Positions 8,796 through 18,132 of a stretch of DNA of 64,000 nucleotides are shown here, piece after piece. Every line of letters starts with the position of its first letter. Positions within the stretch are counted from its first letter, which is position 1. The notes below the pieces were generated by a model. The model was not told the origin of the DNA. It ran no database searches and worked only from the letters and a program-made list of their open reading frames with translations. Origin of the DNA: Cronobacter malonaticus LMG 23826 (GTDB lineage: Bacteria > Pseudomonadota > Gammaproteobacteria > Enterobacterales > Enterobacteriaceae); contig NZ_CP013941.1 of assembly GCF_001277215.2 (NCBI RefSeq), forward strand, positions 62,001 through 126,000, in the 5' to 3' direction. The translations under genes and the position numbers were made by a program.

Positions 8796-9311
8796 CTAAA
8801 GCCGTAAGGCCATGGCGCAGCGGCTGTCACGCGTAAAGCCGTGCGCGGCTTCTTCCTTAAGCAGGCGTGCCAGATAGTCTGGCATGTCGGCGTCTGAAAT
8901 GACGCTAAACCCCAGCCGCGCATAAAAGGGCTGGTTCCACGGCACGTTTCGGAAAGTCGTAAGCGTTAATGCACTTAGCTGCTTTGCCCGTGCATGGCAA
9001 ATAGCGTCTGCCATCAGCCTTTTCCCAAGTCCCATTCCCTGACAGTCTCGCATCACCGCTACGCCCAGAATATGCAGCGCGCCGTCAATATAGTCGCCGT
9101 TAATAAACCCGACGGGAGCGTCATTCGCATTGACCACCACGGCGGAATAGCCCTGCTCACAAAGCCTGTGGTGTAAATCCTCAGGCTGAGCGCTATCAGA
9201 TGCTACCCAGGCGAGCGCCGGGATCGTCTCAAAGACGCTGTCTGCCGAGCGCTCAATGGCCGCGAGACTGGCAATATCGCGTGTTGCGGTCTTTCTGATG
9301 CGAAATGTCAT
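8796..9311 (-). CDS. GNAT-family N-acetyltransferase
   Basis: The 171-residue protein shows the GNAT core: MTFRIRKTATRDIASLAAIE at the start, a central strand with NANDAPVGFINGDYIDGALHILGVAVM, and the acetyl-CoA loop CQGMGLGKRLMADAI (Q-x-x-G-x-G). The C-terminus FYARLGFSVI matches the last motif. The ATG has GGGAG upstream. It is a stand-alone gene; substrate could be an amine, an antibiotic or a protein N-terminus and cannot be read from sequence. Confidence 0.85.
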   Translation of the reverse strand: MTFRIRKTATRDIASLAAIERSADSVFETIPALAWVASDSAQPEDLHHRLCEQGYSAVVVNANDAPVGFINGDYIDGALHILGVAVMRDCQGMGLGKRLMADAICHARAKQLSALTLTTFRNVPWNQPFYARLGFSVISDADMPDYLARLLKEEAAHGFTRDSRCAMALRL

Positions 9312-9412
9312 TTCTGGCTCCCTGTTATGCCGTATCCATATTTCGCCCGCGGGCGAAGCATCGTTTTTTCATCACTTTACACTGCAACGACATTCCGTGA
9401 TGGAGAAAGCTC

Positions 9413-9736
9413 ATGATAGCCGTTTTATTTGAAGCGCAGGCGCTGCCGGAGGCGCAGCAGCGTTATTTTGAACTCGCCGCCGCCCTTAAACCGCTGCTGG
9501 CGGATGCGCCGGGTTTTATTGACCTTGAGCGCTTTCAGAGTCTCACCGCGCCTGACAGAATTCTCTCACTCTCCTGGTGGGAAAGCGAAGCGGCGGTGCG
9601 CGCGTGGAAAGGTAACCTGATGCATCAGGCCGCGCAGCAGGAAGGCCGGGAACATATTTTCGCCCATTACCGTATCCGCGTGGCGCAGGTGCTTCGCGAC
9701 TATTCCTCTGAGACAAAGGATAACTCACATGTATGA
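9413..9736 (+). CDS. ABM-domain monooxygenase-like protein
   Basis: 107 residues with the small ABM dimeric barrel layout: MIAVLFEAQALPEAQQRYFE, a helix ending LLADAPGFIDLERF, then LSWWESEAAVRAWKGNLMHQ and a C-terminal HYRIRVAQVLRDYS strand. The W-W and H-x-x-A pattern is usual for quinol monooxygenase/ActVA-Orf6 relatives. Its stop overlaps the start of the next gene by 8 bases, and the third gene overlaps the second, so all three are translationally coupled. The shared role is probably detoxification or redox sensing under the ArsR-type regulator at the end of the operon. Confidence 0.72.
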   Translation: MIAVLFEAQALPEAQQRYFELAAALKPLLADAPGFIDLERFQSLTAPDRILSLSWWESEAAVRAWKGNLMHQAAQQEGREHIFAHYRIRVAQVLRDYSSETKDNSHV

Positions 9737-10127
9737 TATCCACGTGATCATCAGTTACACGCCGGGCGCGCTGGCAACGCTCGGGACGCTGCTCGGTAAA
9801 AATGGCGTCGGCCTTGAAGGCGGCGGCGTCTTTTCACTGGCGCAGGAAAGCCATGCGCATTTTCTGGTGGAAGAGGGCGAAACGGCACGGCGCGTGTTGC
9901 AGGACGCCGGGTTTACGGTGCACAGCGTCACTCGTCCGCTTATCCGTAAACTGTCGCAGGCGCGGCCGGGCGAGCTTGGCGAGATAGCCCGCGCGCTCGC
10001 CGACGGCGGCGTGAATATTCTTGTGCAGTACAGCGACCACGCAAACCGGTTGATTCTTCTCACCGATAACCCTGAACAGGCGGAAAAGGTAACCAGACCA
10101 TGGGCAATCCCGGACGACACTCCCTGA
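9729..10127 (+). CDS. ACT-domain-like small protein
   Basis: 132 residues with two beta-alpha-beta units: MYDIHVIISYTPGALATLG followed by GVGLEGGGVFSLAQ, and later RPGELGEIARALADGGVNI followed by LVQYSDHANRLILL. The phrase PGELGEIARALADGGVNI is characteristic of ACT regulatory domains that bind amino acids or other small ligands. It overlaps its upstream neighbour by 8 bases and its downstream neighbour by 28, a tight operon arrangement. It might sense the metabolite for the ArsR-like regulator encoded next. Function is not known. Confidence 0.68.
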   Translation: MYDIHVIISYTPGALATLGTLLGKNGVGLEGGGVFSLAQESHAHFLVEEGETARRVLQDAGFTVHSVTRPLIRKLSQARPGELGEIARALADGGVNILVQYSDHANRLILLTDNPEQAEKVTRPWAIPDDTP

Positions 10128-10825
10128 CAGACGCCGACACCGCGCCAGACCTTGAACAGGCAATGTCGGGCGTCGCGGCGGCGATGGCCGATCCGTCGCG
10201 CGTCGCGATGCTTTGCGCGCTGATGGATGGCAGGGCGTGGACCGCGACAGAGCTTAGCGCGGTGGCGGATATCGCGCCGTCCACCACGAGCGCGCATCTC
10301 GCGCGGCTGCTCAGCCACGGTCTGGTGGTTTGCCTTTCTCAGGGGCGGCACCGCTACTACCGACTGGCGGGGCATGAGATCGCCGGGCTGCTGGAGACGC
10401 TGATGGGCGTTTCCATGAGCCCGCGCCGCCAGCCTGCGACCAGCACGCCCGGGCATTTACGTCATGCGCGCACCTGCTATGACCATCTGGCGGGCGAACT
10501 CGCCGTACAGCTCTACGCGTTTATGCTGGAGGAAAAATGGCTGTCACCGGACGGCGAGGCGCTCACCGAACGCGGGCGCGAGCGCTTTACGGCGCTTGGC
10601 GTGCCGCTTAATCCGAAACCCCGGCGCAAAGCGTGCTGCCCGTGTCTCGACTGGAGCGAACGGCGTTATCACCTGGGCGGTGATGCCGGTGCGGCGCTAC
10701 TGACGCTCTTTTTGCAGGAAGGCTGGCTTCTGAGAATGCCAGGCTACCGGGAAGTGACTATCACTGCCGCCGGGCGCGCTGCGCTGCACCGCGTCTTCGC
10801 CATTCATAGTGCGGTAACAGTCTGA
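10100..10825 (+). CDS. ArsR-family winged-helix regulator with C-terminal extension
   Basis: The 241-residue protein has an N-terminal winged helix (MSGVAAAMADPSRVAMLCALMDGR, then ATELSAVADIAPSTTSAHLARLLSHGLV and the QGRHRYYRLAG wing), the standard ArsR DNA-binding layout. The C-terminal 140 residues contain a cysteine group, KACCPCLDW, which could bind metal or sense redox. ArsR proteins are normally about 100 residues, so this belongs to the longer class of ArsR regulators with a sensor-like tail. It is the last gene of the ABM/ACT operon and is likely its regulator. Confidence 0.83.
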   Translation: MGNPGRHSLTDADTAPDLEQAMSGVAAAMADPSRVAMLCALMDGRAWTATELSAVADIAPSTTSAHLARLLSHGLVVCLSQGRHRYYRLAGHEIAGLLETLMGVSMSPRRQPATSTPGHLRHARTCYDHLAGELAVQLYAFMLEEKWLSPDGEALTERGRERFTALGVPLNPKPRRKACCPCLDWSERRYHLGGDAGAALLTLFLQEGWLLRMPGYREVTITAAGRAALHRVFAIHSAVTV

Positions 10826-10906
10826 AAACCGCGCGATAATTCATCGTGCCGTCATGCAAACACTATACTTATCATCCCTGGACCATCGCGAAATGAGGAA
10901 CCACTG

Positions 10907-11728
10907 ATGAGCACGATCAAGACGCAGGACGGCACGCAGATCTATTACAAAGACTGGGGCGCAGGCAAACCGGTGCTGTTCAGCCACGGCTGGCCGCTGG
11001 ATGCAGACATGTGGGATAGCCAGATGAATTTCCTGGCGGAGCGCGGCTACCGCGTGATTGCGTTTGACCGTCGCGGCTTCGGGCGTTCCGATCAGCCGTG
11101 GAACGGCTATGACTACGACACCTTTGCATCAGACATTAATGACCTCATTGAGGCGCTGGATCTTCACGATGTCACGCTGGTGGGCTTCTCCATGGGTGGC
11201 GGCGATGTGGCGCGCTATATCGGCAACTACGGCACGTCGCGCATTGCAGCGCTGGTGCTGCTGGGCGCCGTGACGCCCGTGTTCGGTAAAATCGGCGATT
11301 ATAGCCAGGGCGTGGATCTCTCTGTTTTCGAAGGCATCCGCGACGGCCTGCGTAAAGACCGCGCGCAGTTTATCAGCGATTTCGCCGCAACGTTCTACGG
11401 CACCAACGCGGGCCAGACGGTGTCTGAAGGCGTGCTGACCCAGACGCTGAATATCGCGCTGCTGGCCTCGCTGAAAGGGACTATCGACTGCGTCACCGCA
11501 TTTTCGGAAACTGACTTCCGCGGCGATCTGCAAAAAGTGGATGTGCCGACGCTGGTTATCCACGGCAGCAACGACCAGGTCGTGCCGTTTGAATCCACCG
11601 GTAAGGTGGCGGCGGAGATGATTGAGAACGCGGAACTGAAAGTGTATGACAACGGCCCGCACGGCTTTGCCGTCACGCATCAGGATCAACTGAACGACGA
11701 TCTGCTGGCGTTCCTGAAATCCCTGTAA
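10907..11728 (+). CDS. Alpha/beta hydrolase (cofactor-free haloperoxidase/esterase type)
   Basis: The 273-residue protein carries the full catalytic set: oxyanion HGWPLDADMW, nucleophile elbow GFSMGGGDV (Ser in G-x-S-x-G), acid in VIHGSNDQVVP, and His in NGPHGFAVTH. The F-D-R-R-G-F-G-R-S-D-Q loop is typical of the perhydrolase/non-haem chloroperoxidase subgroup. It is cytoplasmic, without a signal peptide. A strong ribosome site (GAGGAACCACTG) supports the start. Physiological substrate is unknown; esterase activity is the safest guess. Confidence 0.9.
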   Translation: MSTIKTQDGTQIYYKDWGAGKPVLFSHGWPLDADMWDSQMNFLAERGYRVIAFDRRGFGRSDQPWNGYDYDTFASDINDLIEALDLHDVTLVGFSMGGGDVARYIGNYGTSRIAALVLLGAVTPVFGKIGDYSQGVDLSVFEGIRDGLRKDRAQFISDFAATFYGTNAGQTVSEGVLTQTLNIALLASLKGTIDCVTAFSETDFRGDLQKVDVPTLVIHGSNDQVVPFESTGKVAAEMIENAELKVYDNGPHGFAVTHQDQLNDDLLAFLKSL

Positions 11729-11738
11729 AACGGCTTTT

Positions 11739-11760
11739 GCTGGCCGGTTTTCCGGCCAGC
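11739..11760. terminator. Hairpin between hydrolase and PTS genes
   Basis: GCTGGCCGG and CCGGCCAGC flank a four-base loop, forming a strong stem between convergent genes. T-runs are missing on the plus strand and weak on the minus strand, so it is a hairpin that may act as a weak terminator. Confidence 0.4.
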
Positions 11761-11774
11761 GTATCACTCCGGCA

Positions 11775-13148
11775 TTACGCCTCCCCGGAGGCCTCTTTCC
11801 CCACCAGCAGCGTGGTTAACACAAACGATATCACCAGCGCCATAACGACGCCTGCCAGCGCAAAGATAAAATACGGGCCGATGTAGGCGGGCAGACTAAA
11901 AATACTCGACAGAATGTAACCGTAAAGCCGCACGCCAAAGAACGCGATAAAGGCCGAGGCCAGCGAGCTTGCGATAGTCGCTGAAATAAACGCTTTTTTG
12001 TAGCGCGTCAGGACGCCAAAGAGTGCGGGTTCGGTAATGCCGAGCAACGCGGAAATCGCCGCGGAGAGCGTGACGGTTTTCTCCTGACGTTCTTTACTCA
12101 GACGCCAGATCGCAAATGTGGAGCCGGCAATGGCCATGTTCGCCATAAACATCATCGGCATCAGCATGTCGTAGCCACGATCGCTGAAGTTTTGCAGCGC
12201 AATCGGCGTCATGGCGTGGTGCATCCCGGTCAGTACGGCGACCGGGCGGATCGCGCCCACAATCAGACCGGCGAAACTCGCCGAGACGCTGAACAGCCCT
12301 TCGATAAACAGCGCCAGCCCTTTACCGAGCCAGATGCCAGTCGGGCCTATCACCACCAGCGCCGCCAGCGCGCCGATAAACAGCGTCAGCGTGGGCGTAA
12401 ACACGGTTTTCAGCACGTCAGGCATGATGCGGTCGACCCAGCGGTAGATGTAGCTCAACGCCAGGACAGAGAAAATCACCGGGATAACGCTTGCCGAGTA
12501 GTTAAATACTGAGACCGGAATGGCATTGAGCAGCCAGAGCGCGCTGACCGCGCCTTCCTGATGCGTCGCCAGCGCTTTGGCGGCGTCAATCAGCGACGGA
12601 TACATCAGGCACGCGGCGACGGCCGCCGCCAGGTATTCATTCACCTTAAAGATTCGGGCGGCAGAGACCGCAAGGAAAAAGGGCAGAAAGTAAAACACGC
12701 CGCTGGCGATAAGATCGATAATCACGACCGTATCGCTTCTGGCGGAAACCACTTTCAGGGCGACTAAGCCCGCCAGCAAGCCCTTGATCATCCCGGCTCC
12801 GGCAATCGCCGGCACAATCGGGCCAAATACGCCCGAGACAGTATCCATAAAAAGAGATACCAGACCTTTGCGCCCTTTTGCAGGAGCTACGGTACTGGCG
12901 TCACCGCCCAGGGCGCTGACCATCTGTTCGTACCAGCTATTCACCTTCGGCCCAATGATGACCTGAAACTGGTCGCTCTGAAGCTGCGCGCCCAGCACGC
13001 CGGGGAGCTTTTTGATCGCCTGCTGATCGACTTTATCATCATCAACTAAATCGAAGCGCAGCCGCGTCATGCAGTGCCAGACTTTATTAATATTCCCCTG
13101 GCCGCCGACCAGACGGATAATATTATTAATGGCTTCTTGCGTCCCCAT
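11775..13148 (-). CDS. PTS EIIBC, beta-glucoside/sucrose class
   Basis: Residues 1-90 form an EIIB domain with the phospho-cysteine in WHCMTRLRFDLVD; residues 105-455 form a membrane EIIC with about ten TM segments and the conserved GITEPALFGV near the C-terminal side. No EIIA domain follows, so the phosphate must come from an EIIA encoded elsewhere, such as the glucose EIIA, as for sucrose and trehalose systems. It is divergent from a ManD-like dehydratase gene; the 280 bases between them are AT-rich and probably hold promoters for both. The sugar is not known. Strong AGGAG before the ATG. Confidence 0.88.
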   Translation of the reverse strand: MGTQEAINNIIRLVGGQGNINKVWHCMTRLRFDLVDDDKVDQQAIKKLPGVLGAQLQSDQFQVIIGPKVNSWYEQMVSALGGDASTVAPAKGRKGLVSLFMDTVSGVFGPIVPAIAGAGMIKGLLAGLVALKVVSARSDTVVIIDLIASGVFYFLPFFLAVSAARIFKVNEYLAAAVAACLMYPSLIDAAKALATHQEGAVSALWLLNAIPVSVFNYSASVIPVIFSVLALSYIYRWVDRIMPDVLKTVFTPTLTLFIGALAALVVIGPTGIWLGKGLALFIEGLFSVSASFAGLIVGAIRPVAVLTGMHHAMTPIALQNFSDRGYDMLMPMMFMANMAIAGSTFAIWRLSKERQEKTVTLSAAISALLGITEPALFGVLTRYKKAFISATIASSLASAFIAFFGVRLYGYILSSIFSLPAYIGPYFIFALAGVVMALVISFVLTTLLVGKEASGEA

Positions 13149-13427
13149 AAAAACTCCTGCCGGATGTTGTTGTCGTTTTAATGTTCCTGTGAAGGATAAT
13201 TAAACCTTTCTGACAAAACAAACCAATAAAAGTTGATACTGCTCACATCTTTCCTTCTGGTCTGGATTGAAAGCGGTGTAATGGTAAAATTGGTATGGTT
13301 TATTGATGATTTTAAGAAGAAATTACTGACCAAAATAAATAGTCAAAAAAAGGGTTTACCCGCCATTATTTTTAAGGTGATGATATTCGTATTGCGTATT
13401 CCCACAGTGCTGTAAAGGAGTTATTTC

Positions 13428-14627
13428 GTGACGCCTGTGAAAATCAAAAATATCGAATGTTTTATTACCCGCCCGGACAGACATAACCTGGTGACGGTCC
13501 GCGTGACGACCGACCAGGGCGTGACGGGACACGGCTGCGCCACGTTCCAGCAGCGGCCGCTCGCCGTTAAAACGATGGTAGAGGAGTATTTACAGCCGCT
13601 GCTGACGGGCCGTGATGCGAACAACATCGAAGATCTGTGGCAGATGATGAACGTTAACGCCTACTGGCGTAACGGCCCGGTAATGAACAACGCGATATCG
13701 GGCGTCGATATGGCGCTGTGGGATATTAAAAGCCAGCTTGCGGGTATGCCGCTGTATCAACTCTTCGGCGGCAAATCCCGTGACGCGATCCCGGCCTACA
13801 GCCACGCCAGCGGTGATACGCTGGACGCGCTTTTTGCGTCCGTGGATGCGCTCATCGAACAGGGGTATCGCCATATTCGCTGCCAGCTCGGTTTTTACGG
13901 CGGCACGCCTTCCGGCCTGCACGCGCCGGAAAACCCGACGCCCGGCGCGTGGTTCGATCAGCAGCAATATATGAGCAATACCGTCAATATGTTCCGCGCG
14001 CTGCGTGAGAAATATGGCTGGACGCTGCACTTTCTGCATGACGTTCACGAGCGTCTGTTCCCGCAGCAGGCCATACAGCTTGCGAAACAACTGGAGCCTT
14101 ACCAGCCCTATTTTCTTGAAGATATTCTGCCGCCGCAGCAGAGCGCCTGGCTTGAGCAGGTGCGCCAGCACAGCTGCGTGCCGCTGGCGATGGGCGAGCT
14201 CTTTAATAATCCAAGTGAATGGCACGATCTGATCGTTAACCGCCGTATCGACTTTATCCGCTGTCACGTCTCGCAAATCGGCGGGATCACTCCGGCGCTG
14301 AAGCTCGCGCATCTGTGCCAGGCATTCGGCGTGCGTCTCGCGTGGCATGGCCCGGGCGATATGACGCCGATTGGCGTGGCGGTGAACACGCATTTAAACA
14401 TTCACCTGCATAACGCGGCGATTCAGGAGTTTATCCCGCGCTCGGCCATGACGGACAAGATTTTCCCTGGCGCGCCGGAGGTGAAAGAGGGCTTTATCTA
14501 TCCCCCGGTCAATGCCGGTATCGGCGTCGGGTTTAACGAAACGCTGGCGCGGGCGCATCCGGTGATGTATCGCCCGCATGAATGGACGCAAAGCCGCCTG
14601 CCGGACGGCACCCTTCACACGCCCTGA
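13428..14627 (+). CDS. ManD/RspA-type acid-sugar dehydratase (enolase superfamily)
   Basis: The 399-residue protein carries the metal and acid/base signature of the D-mannonate dehydratase subgroup: [10 protein letters not shown] (Asp metal ligand and His), YFLEDILPP and AMGELFNNP (Glu ligands), and [16 protein letters not shown] at the C-terminal barrel end. The start is GTG after AAGGAG. Members act on D-mannonate or D-gluconate with varied efficiency, and some, like RspA, have weak activity and regulatory reputations. Divergent from the PTS gene and overlapping, tail to tail, the GntR gene by 13 bases. Physiological substrate is inferred only as an aldonate. Confidence 0.88.
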   Translation: MTPVKIKNIECFITRPDRHNLVTVRVTTDQGVTGHGCATFQQRPLAVKTMVEEYLQPLLTGRDANNIEDLWQMMNVNAYWRNGPVMNNAISGVDMALWDIKSQLAGMPLYQLFGGKSRDAIPAYSHASGDTLDALFASVDALIEQGYRHIRCQLGFYGGTPSGLHAPENPTPGAWFDQQQYMSNTVNMFRALREKYGWTLHFLHDVHERLFPQQAIQLAKQLEPYQPYFLEDILPPQQSAWLEQVRQHSCVPLAMGELFNNPSEWHDLIVNRRIDFIRCHVSQIGGITPALKLAHLCQAFGVRLAWHGPGDMTPIGVAVNTHLNIHLHNAAIQEFIPRSAMTDKIFPGAPEVKEGFIYPPVNAGIGVGFNETLARAHPVMYRPHEWTQSRLPDGTLHTP

Positions 14628-15334
14628 TTCTGGCGGCGGGTTAGGGTGTCACGGTTATAGGGGATGACGTAGGTGCAGGTATAGTTGATATCAATAATAT
14701 CGCTCACCTCAAACACGCGCCCGCCCTCCAGAATGCCGCGATTATTAATGTGCATGGCCGGGCTGCCCTTCCTGCAGCCCAGCAGTATCGCCTGTTCGCG
14801 GCTCACGCTCACGGCGCGGTAGGTGGTCAGCAGGTGTGAAATCGTCAGCCCTTTATTCAGCACATATTGCTGAATGGAATGCTCAATTACCTGTTGGTTA
14901 AGGTCAGGAAAATCCGCCGCCGGCATGCTGGAGATTTCCAGTTGAACCGGCGCGTCATCGACATAGCGCAGGCGGCAAAAATGCCAGATGAAGCTCTCTT
15001 CATCAATGCCGAAAATCTGCTGCGCCGCTTTGTCCGGGCGCTTTTTATGCAGGCTAATCATCCGGTAGCGAATTTGATCGAAGCGTTTTTCGGTAATCGA
15101 GTTATACACCAGCGGATTATTGCGCGCCTGCTCGTTGATCCAGGCGCCTGAGCCCTGAACAATCCGCACCACGCCGATGCTCACCAGCTTTTCCAGCGCC
15201 TGGCGAATGGTGAACCGCGATACGCCATATTCTTCCGCTAACTGTCTTTCAGGCGACAGCTTGCGCGGGCCGGGCGTGGTGTCCTGGTAGATTTTGCTGA
15301 GCAGATCCTGAGTTACGAACTCTGTTTTATTCAT
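14615..15334 (-). CDS. GntR/HutC-family regulator (UTRA effector domain)
   Basis: The N-terminal winged helix includes [30 protein letters not shown], diagnostic for GntR regulators; the C-terminal 150 residues match a UTRA domain ([37 protein letters not shown]). ATG 15334 is preferred because CAGG lies eight bases upstream and the upstream in-frame extension has no family likeness; the frame could begin 51 bases earlier. It converges on the dehydratase with a small overlap, and probably controls the PTS/dehydratase cluster in response to a sugar phosphate or sugar acid. Confidence 0.87.
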   Translation of the reverse strand: MNKTEFVTQDLLSKIYQDTTPGPRKLSPERQLAEEYGVSRFTIRQALEKLVSIGVVRIVQGSGAWINEQARNNPLVYNSITEKRFDQIRYRMISLHKKRPDKAAQQIFGIDEESFIWHFCRLRYVDDAPVQLEISSMPAADFPDLNQQVIEHSIQQYVLNKGLTISHLLTTYRAVSVSREQAILLGCRKGSPAMHINNRGILEGGRVFEVSDIIDINYTCTYVIPYNRDTLTRRQNQGV

Positions 15335-15532
15335 TATTTTTACCTGCATAACGTCGGCGGGGGAGCACGGGGTCAAGCGTATCATTCCATAACGCTTTTT
15401 TCAGGCTGGCGGGAGAAACGTGTGGAGGGTTAAGCATTGAATATGCGATGTGGGTAAGGCGCGAGGACAGCAGGACGTATAAAAGCCATTCCACACCAGC
15501 AGGGCAGGGAATGGCGTTAAGTTCAGGCGTTA

Positions 15533-15826
15533 TCAGCCATATTTACGCGCAAAGTTTTCATCGGTATCACACAGATAAATGATGAATTCGACAAACGCGA
15601 TAATCGAAGGAATAAAGGTCCAGCAGAAGATGAGATAAAGTAAGCCCTGCCCGATTTTCCCTAAATAGAATTTATGTGCTCCGAAACCGCCCAGGAAAAA
15701 AGCGAGTAACGCGGCGCTGATTCTGTTTTTATTCCCGCCAGTGAACTGCGTCGCACCGCACTGAGGGCAGGCTCTGGCCGATTCATGAATTTCTTTCCCG
15801 CACCCGCGGCAAAACACCATCGACAT
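15533..15826 (-). CDS. TM2-domain protein with N-terminal zinc ribbon
   Basis: About 97 residues. The N-terminus has two C-x-x-C pairs (FCRGCGKEIHESARACPQC) forming a zinc ribbon; then two TM helices with the TM2 signature, AFFLGGFGAHKFYLGKIGQG and a second helix ending in IYLCDTDENFARKYG. ATG 15826 has AAGGA upstream; the 18 upstream residues read as leader noise. TM2 proteins are inner-membrane proteins of unknown role. No co-directional neighbour is close. Confidence 0.85.
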   Translation of the reverse strand: MSMVFCRGCGKEIHESARACPQCGATQFTGGNKNRISAALLAFFLGGFGAHKFYLGKIGQGLLYLIFCWTFIPSIIAFVEFIIYLCDTDENFARKYG

Positions 15827-15964
15827 TTTGGTATCCTTATTGTCGTTATCGATTTCTACAAAACTATTGCTGTTCAGCACAATAATACGCGTTTAGTGCA
15901 TTAAGGGATAACCCTAAATAAAGGGCTGAACGGCACTTATTTGCTGCGATCGAAAAGAGGCACC

Positions 15965-16312
15965 ATGTTACTGGAAAGACTCATTACGCTCGAACAAAGC
16001 CTGCATGGCGACCAGCGACGCGACCGCGCCTGGCTTGAATATCTTCTTCACCCGCAGTTTTGCGAGGTGACACGCTCCGGCGTTCTGGTGAGTCGGGATG
16101 AAACGATTGACGCGCTGACACAGGAAACCGGCACCGCATGTATTGTGAGCGACAGTTTTACGCTGCTGTCGGTAAACGCCGGTAGCGCTATTCTGCGCTA
16201 CCGCACGTGTACGCCCGAAGGCCAGCGGCCGGCATGGCGCGCGTCACATTGGGTGCGTGTGGATGAAACGCGCTGGCAGCTTATTTTTCATCAGGGCACG
16301 CCTGCCGTCTGA
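15965..16312 (+). CDS. SnoaL/DUF4440-like small protein
   Basis: 115 residues with a cone-like alpha+beta layout: an N-terminal helix (LLERLITLEQSLHG), a helix DRAWLEYLLHPQFCEV followed by paired strands ending in SHWVRVDETRWQLIFHQGT. The C-terminal tryptophan-rich strands match DUF4440/SnoaL relatives that bind small hydrophobic ligands. Start 15965 is chosen since GAGG precedes it, rather than the earlier in-frame site at 15941. Function cannot be assigned. Confidence 0.7.
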   Translation: MLLERLITLEQSLHGDQRRDRAWLEYLLHPQFCEVTRSGVLVSRDETIDALTQETGTACIVSDSFTLLSVNAGSAILRYRTCTPEGQRPAWRASHWVRVDETRWQLIFHQGTPAV

Positions 16313-16461
16313 ACATTATCCGTCATGTTACCGTTAACGGTGTGAGCCGGTGTTCCGCACTGTTAAATTATTGTCACCAGACGGGGGTAAGCCCCTCCAG
16401 AAACGGCCGCCGATACCGATAACCCCTGAAGCAACGTTGGTGATTACCGGGGAACCGTTTC

Positions 16462-18039
16462 GTGACTCTCAGGCAGTTTATTTCCTACCGACTTGGGTTA
16501 AGCACGTCGCTTGGCCGAAGCCTGGCTGTCTTACTTCTGTTCCTCCTGGTGGGCGGGATCGGCACGAACGTACTGGTGTTTATGCACTCCTGGGATGATG
16601 AGATTGCACAGGCGGCGAATAAAGCGGTAAACCTCTCCGTGGCCCAGGTGCGCCAGGCGGAAGATACCTTTATGGCGGTCGGCCAGACGCTTGACGACGT
16701 GCGCACGGCGGTAGGTGCCGGGCAGGCCACGACGTACCACAGCTATCTGGTGCGCCTCAAAGCCCGCCAGCCGCTGCTCGACGGCCTCTATTTCTACAAC
16801 GCGCAGGGTGTCATTAAAGGCTCGTCTTCCGGTATCAGCGGCATCCCGGGCGATATTACGCACAAGGACTATTTTCGCTTTCACTATGAAAACCGCCAGA
16901 CCGGTATTCATATCGGGCGCGTGATTAAAAGCCTGGCGTCCGGTGAGCTGGTGATCCCAGTATCGGTGCGGGTCAACGATCTCAGCGGTGGCTTTGCGGG
17001 TGTGGTGCTTGCCACCGTTAAGCTTGACTATTTCCGCCGCTTTTACAGCTATTTCGAGCTTGGCCCGCGCGACATGCTGGCACTGCTGCTTACCGACGGT
17101 TCGGTGCTTTGTGTGCGTCCCTACGATGAAGCGAAAATCGACATGAATATTTCCGGCAGTCCGCTGTTTACCCGCGAGCTTATCCGCGCCGACCGCGGCA
17201 CCGGCACCTGGGTGGCGTCGCTGGATCATATTGAAAGGGTATTCGGCTTTGCCCGTACGGAAAAACTGCCGCTGGTGGTGGTCGCCGGTTACGATCGCGC
17301 CGAAGTGCGTATGCACTGGCTGCGCAATAACCTGCCGGGACTGCTCTCCAACTTTATGCTACTGCTCGGGTTTCTGCTGTTCAGTTCCGTCGTGTTTCGC
17401 AAGGTGCGCGGCAGCATTCGCGATCAGCAGGAGCTTAAGCAACTGCGCGACGAACTGCTGAAAGCAAACCAGACCTTTAAATCGATGGCGATGGCCGACA
17501 GCCTGACGGGGCTTGCCAACCGTCGCAAGTTCGACACCACGCTCGCGTCTGTGCTGGCGGATTCCGCGGCCTCCGGAAGCCCCGTGTCGCTGATTATGCT
17601 CGATATCGATTTCTTCAAGCGTTACAACGACAGCCGCGGCCATGCCGCCGGCGACGCCTGTCTGCGGCTTATCAGCAATACATTGCAGATGGTCACGCTG
17701 CGCACCTGCGATCTGGTTGCGCGCTACGGCGGCGAAGAGTTCGCGATCGTACTGCCGGATACCACCGGGGAAGAAGCGCTGGCGCTGGCGCAGCGGGCCG
17801 TCGCGATGGTCAGGGAAAAGCATCTGCCGCACCCGTCGACGGATCTGCCGGAGCAGATCGTCACCATCAGCGCCGGTTGCCATACGGTGCGGGGCAACGG
17901 GCGCGAGGACGCGTTCAGCGTACTCATTCGCGGTGCTGATACCGCGCTCTATCTCGCGAAAAACCACGGGCGCAATCAGGCATACCGGCTGTCGAATACT
18001 ATCGCGACCGGTAATGATAAATCGATTTATGCGGCTTAA
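16462..18039 (+). CDS. Membrane-anchored diguanylate cyclase with periplasmic Cache sensor
   Basis: A TM helix near residues 15-40, a periplasmic Cache-type domain (about 40-285) containing GLYFYNAQGVI and DYFRFHYENRQTG, a second TM segment and a GGDEF domain. The active site is the intact GGEEF (around residue 423), and RTCD five residues ahead provides the product-inhibition I-site, so it should make c-di-GMP from GTP and be feedback controlled. The start is a GTG after GGGGAA, which would make the N-terminus MTLRQF; other starts are possible. Confidence 0.92.
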   Translation: MTLRQFISYRLGLSTSLGRSLAVLLLFLLVGGIGTNVLVFMHSWDDEIAQAANKAVNLSVAQVRQAEDTFMAVGQTLDDVRTAVGAGQATTYHSYLVRLKARQPLLDGLYFYNAQGVIKGSSSGISGIPGDITHKDYFRFHYENRQTGIHIGRVIKSLASGELVIPVSVRVNDLSGGFAGVVLATVKLDYFRRFYSYFELGPRDMLALLLTDGSVLCVRPYDEAKIDMNISGSPLFTRELIRADRGTGTWVASLDHIERVFGFARTEKLPLVVVAGYDRAEVRMHWLRNNLPGLLSNFMLLLGFLLFSSVVFRKVRGSIRDQQELKQLRDELLKANQTFKSMAMADSLTGLANRRKFDTTLASVLADSAASGSPVSLIMLDIDFFKRYNDSRGHAAGDACLRLISNTLQMVTLRTCDLVARYGGEEFAIVLPDTTGEEALALAQRAVAMVREKHLPHPSTDLPEQIVTISAGCHTVRGNGREDAFSVLIRGADTALYLAKNHGRNQAYRLSNTIATGNDKSIYAA

Positions 18040-18132
18040 GGCGCGATGCCTGTTTTGTAAGGCAACGATGGGGCAGCAGAAGGGCAGGGGAGAGGTTCAC
18101 CGCCAGTACCACACTCTCTGACGGTGCAAGGC

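Noticed and set aside
9755..10456. 233-codon frame antisense to the ACT/ArsR genes
   Set aside because: Arg-rich product without homology; the sense genes are better supported by motifs.
13233..13415. 60-codon frame in the PTS-dehydratase gap
   Set aside because: AT-rich promoter-like DNA, no start signal; the dehydratase has its own ribosome site after it.
13590..14393. 267-codon frame antisense to the ManD-like dehydratase
   Set aside because: Basic, low-complexity product, mirrored from a gene with full catalytic motifs.
16345..16461. c-di-GMP riboswitch before the diguanylate cyclase
   Set aside because: A GGGG-GTAAG-CCCC hairpin is visible, but the GEMM core sequences are absent.
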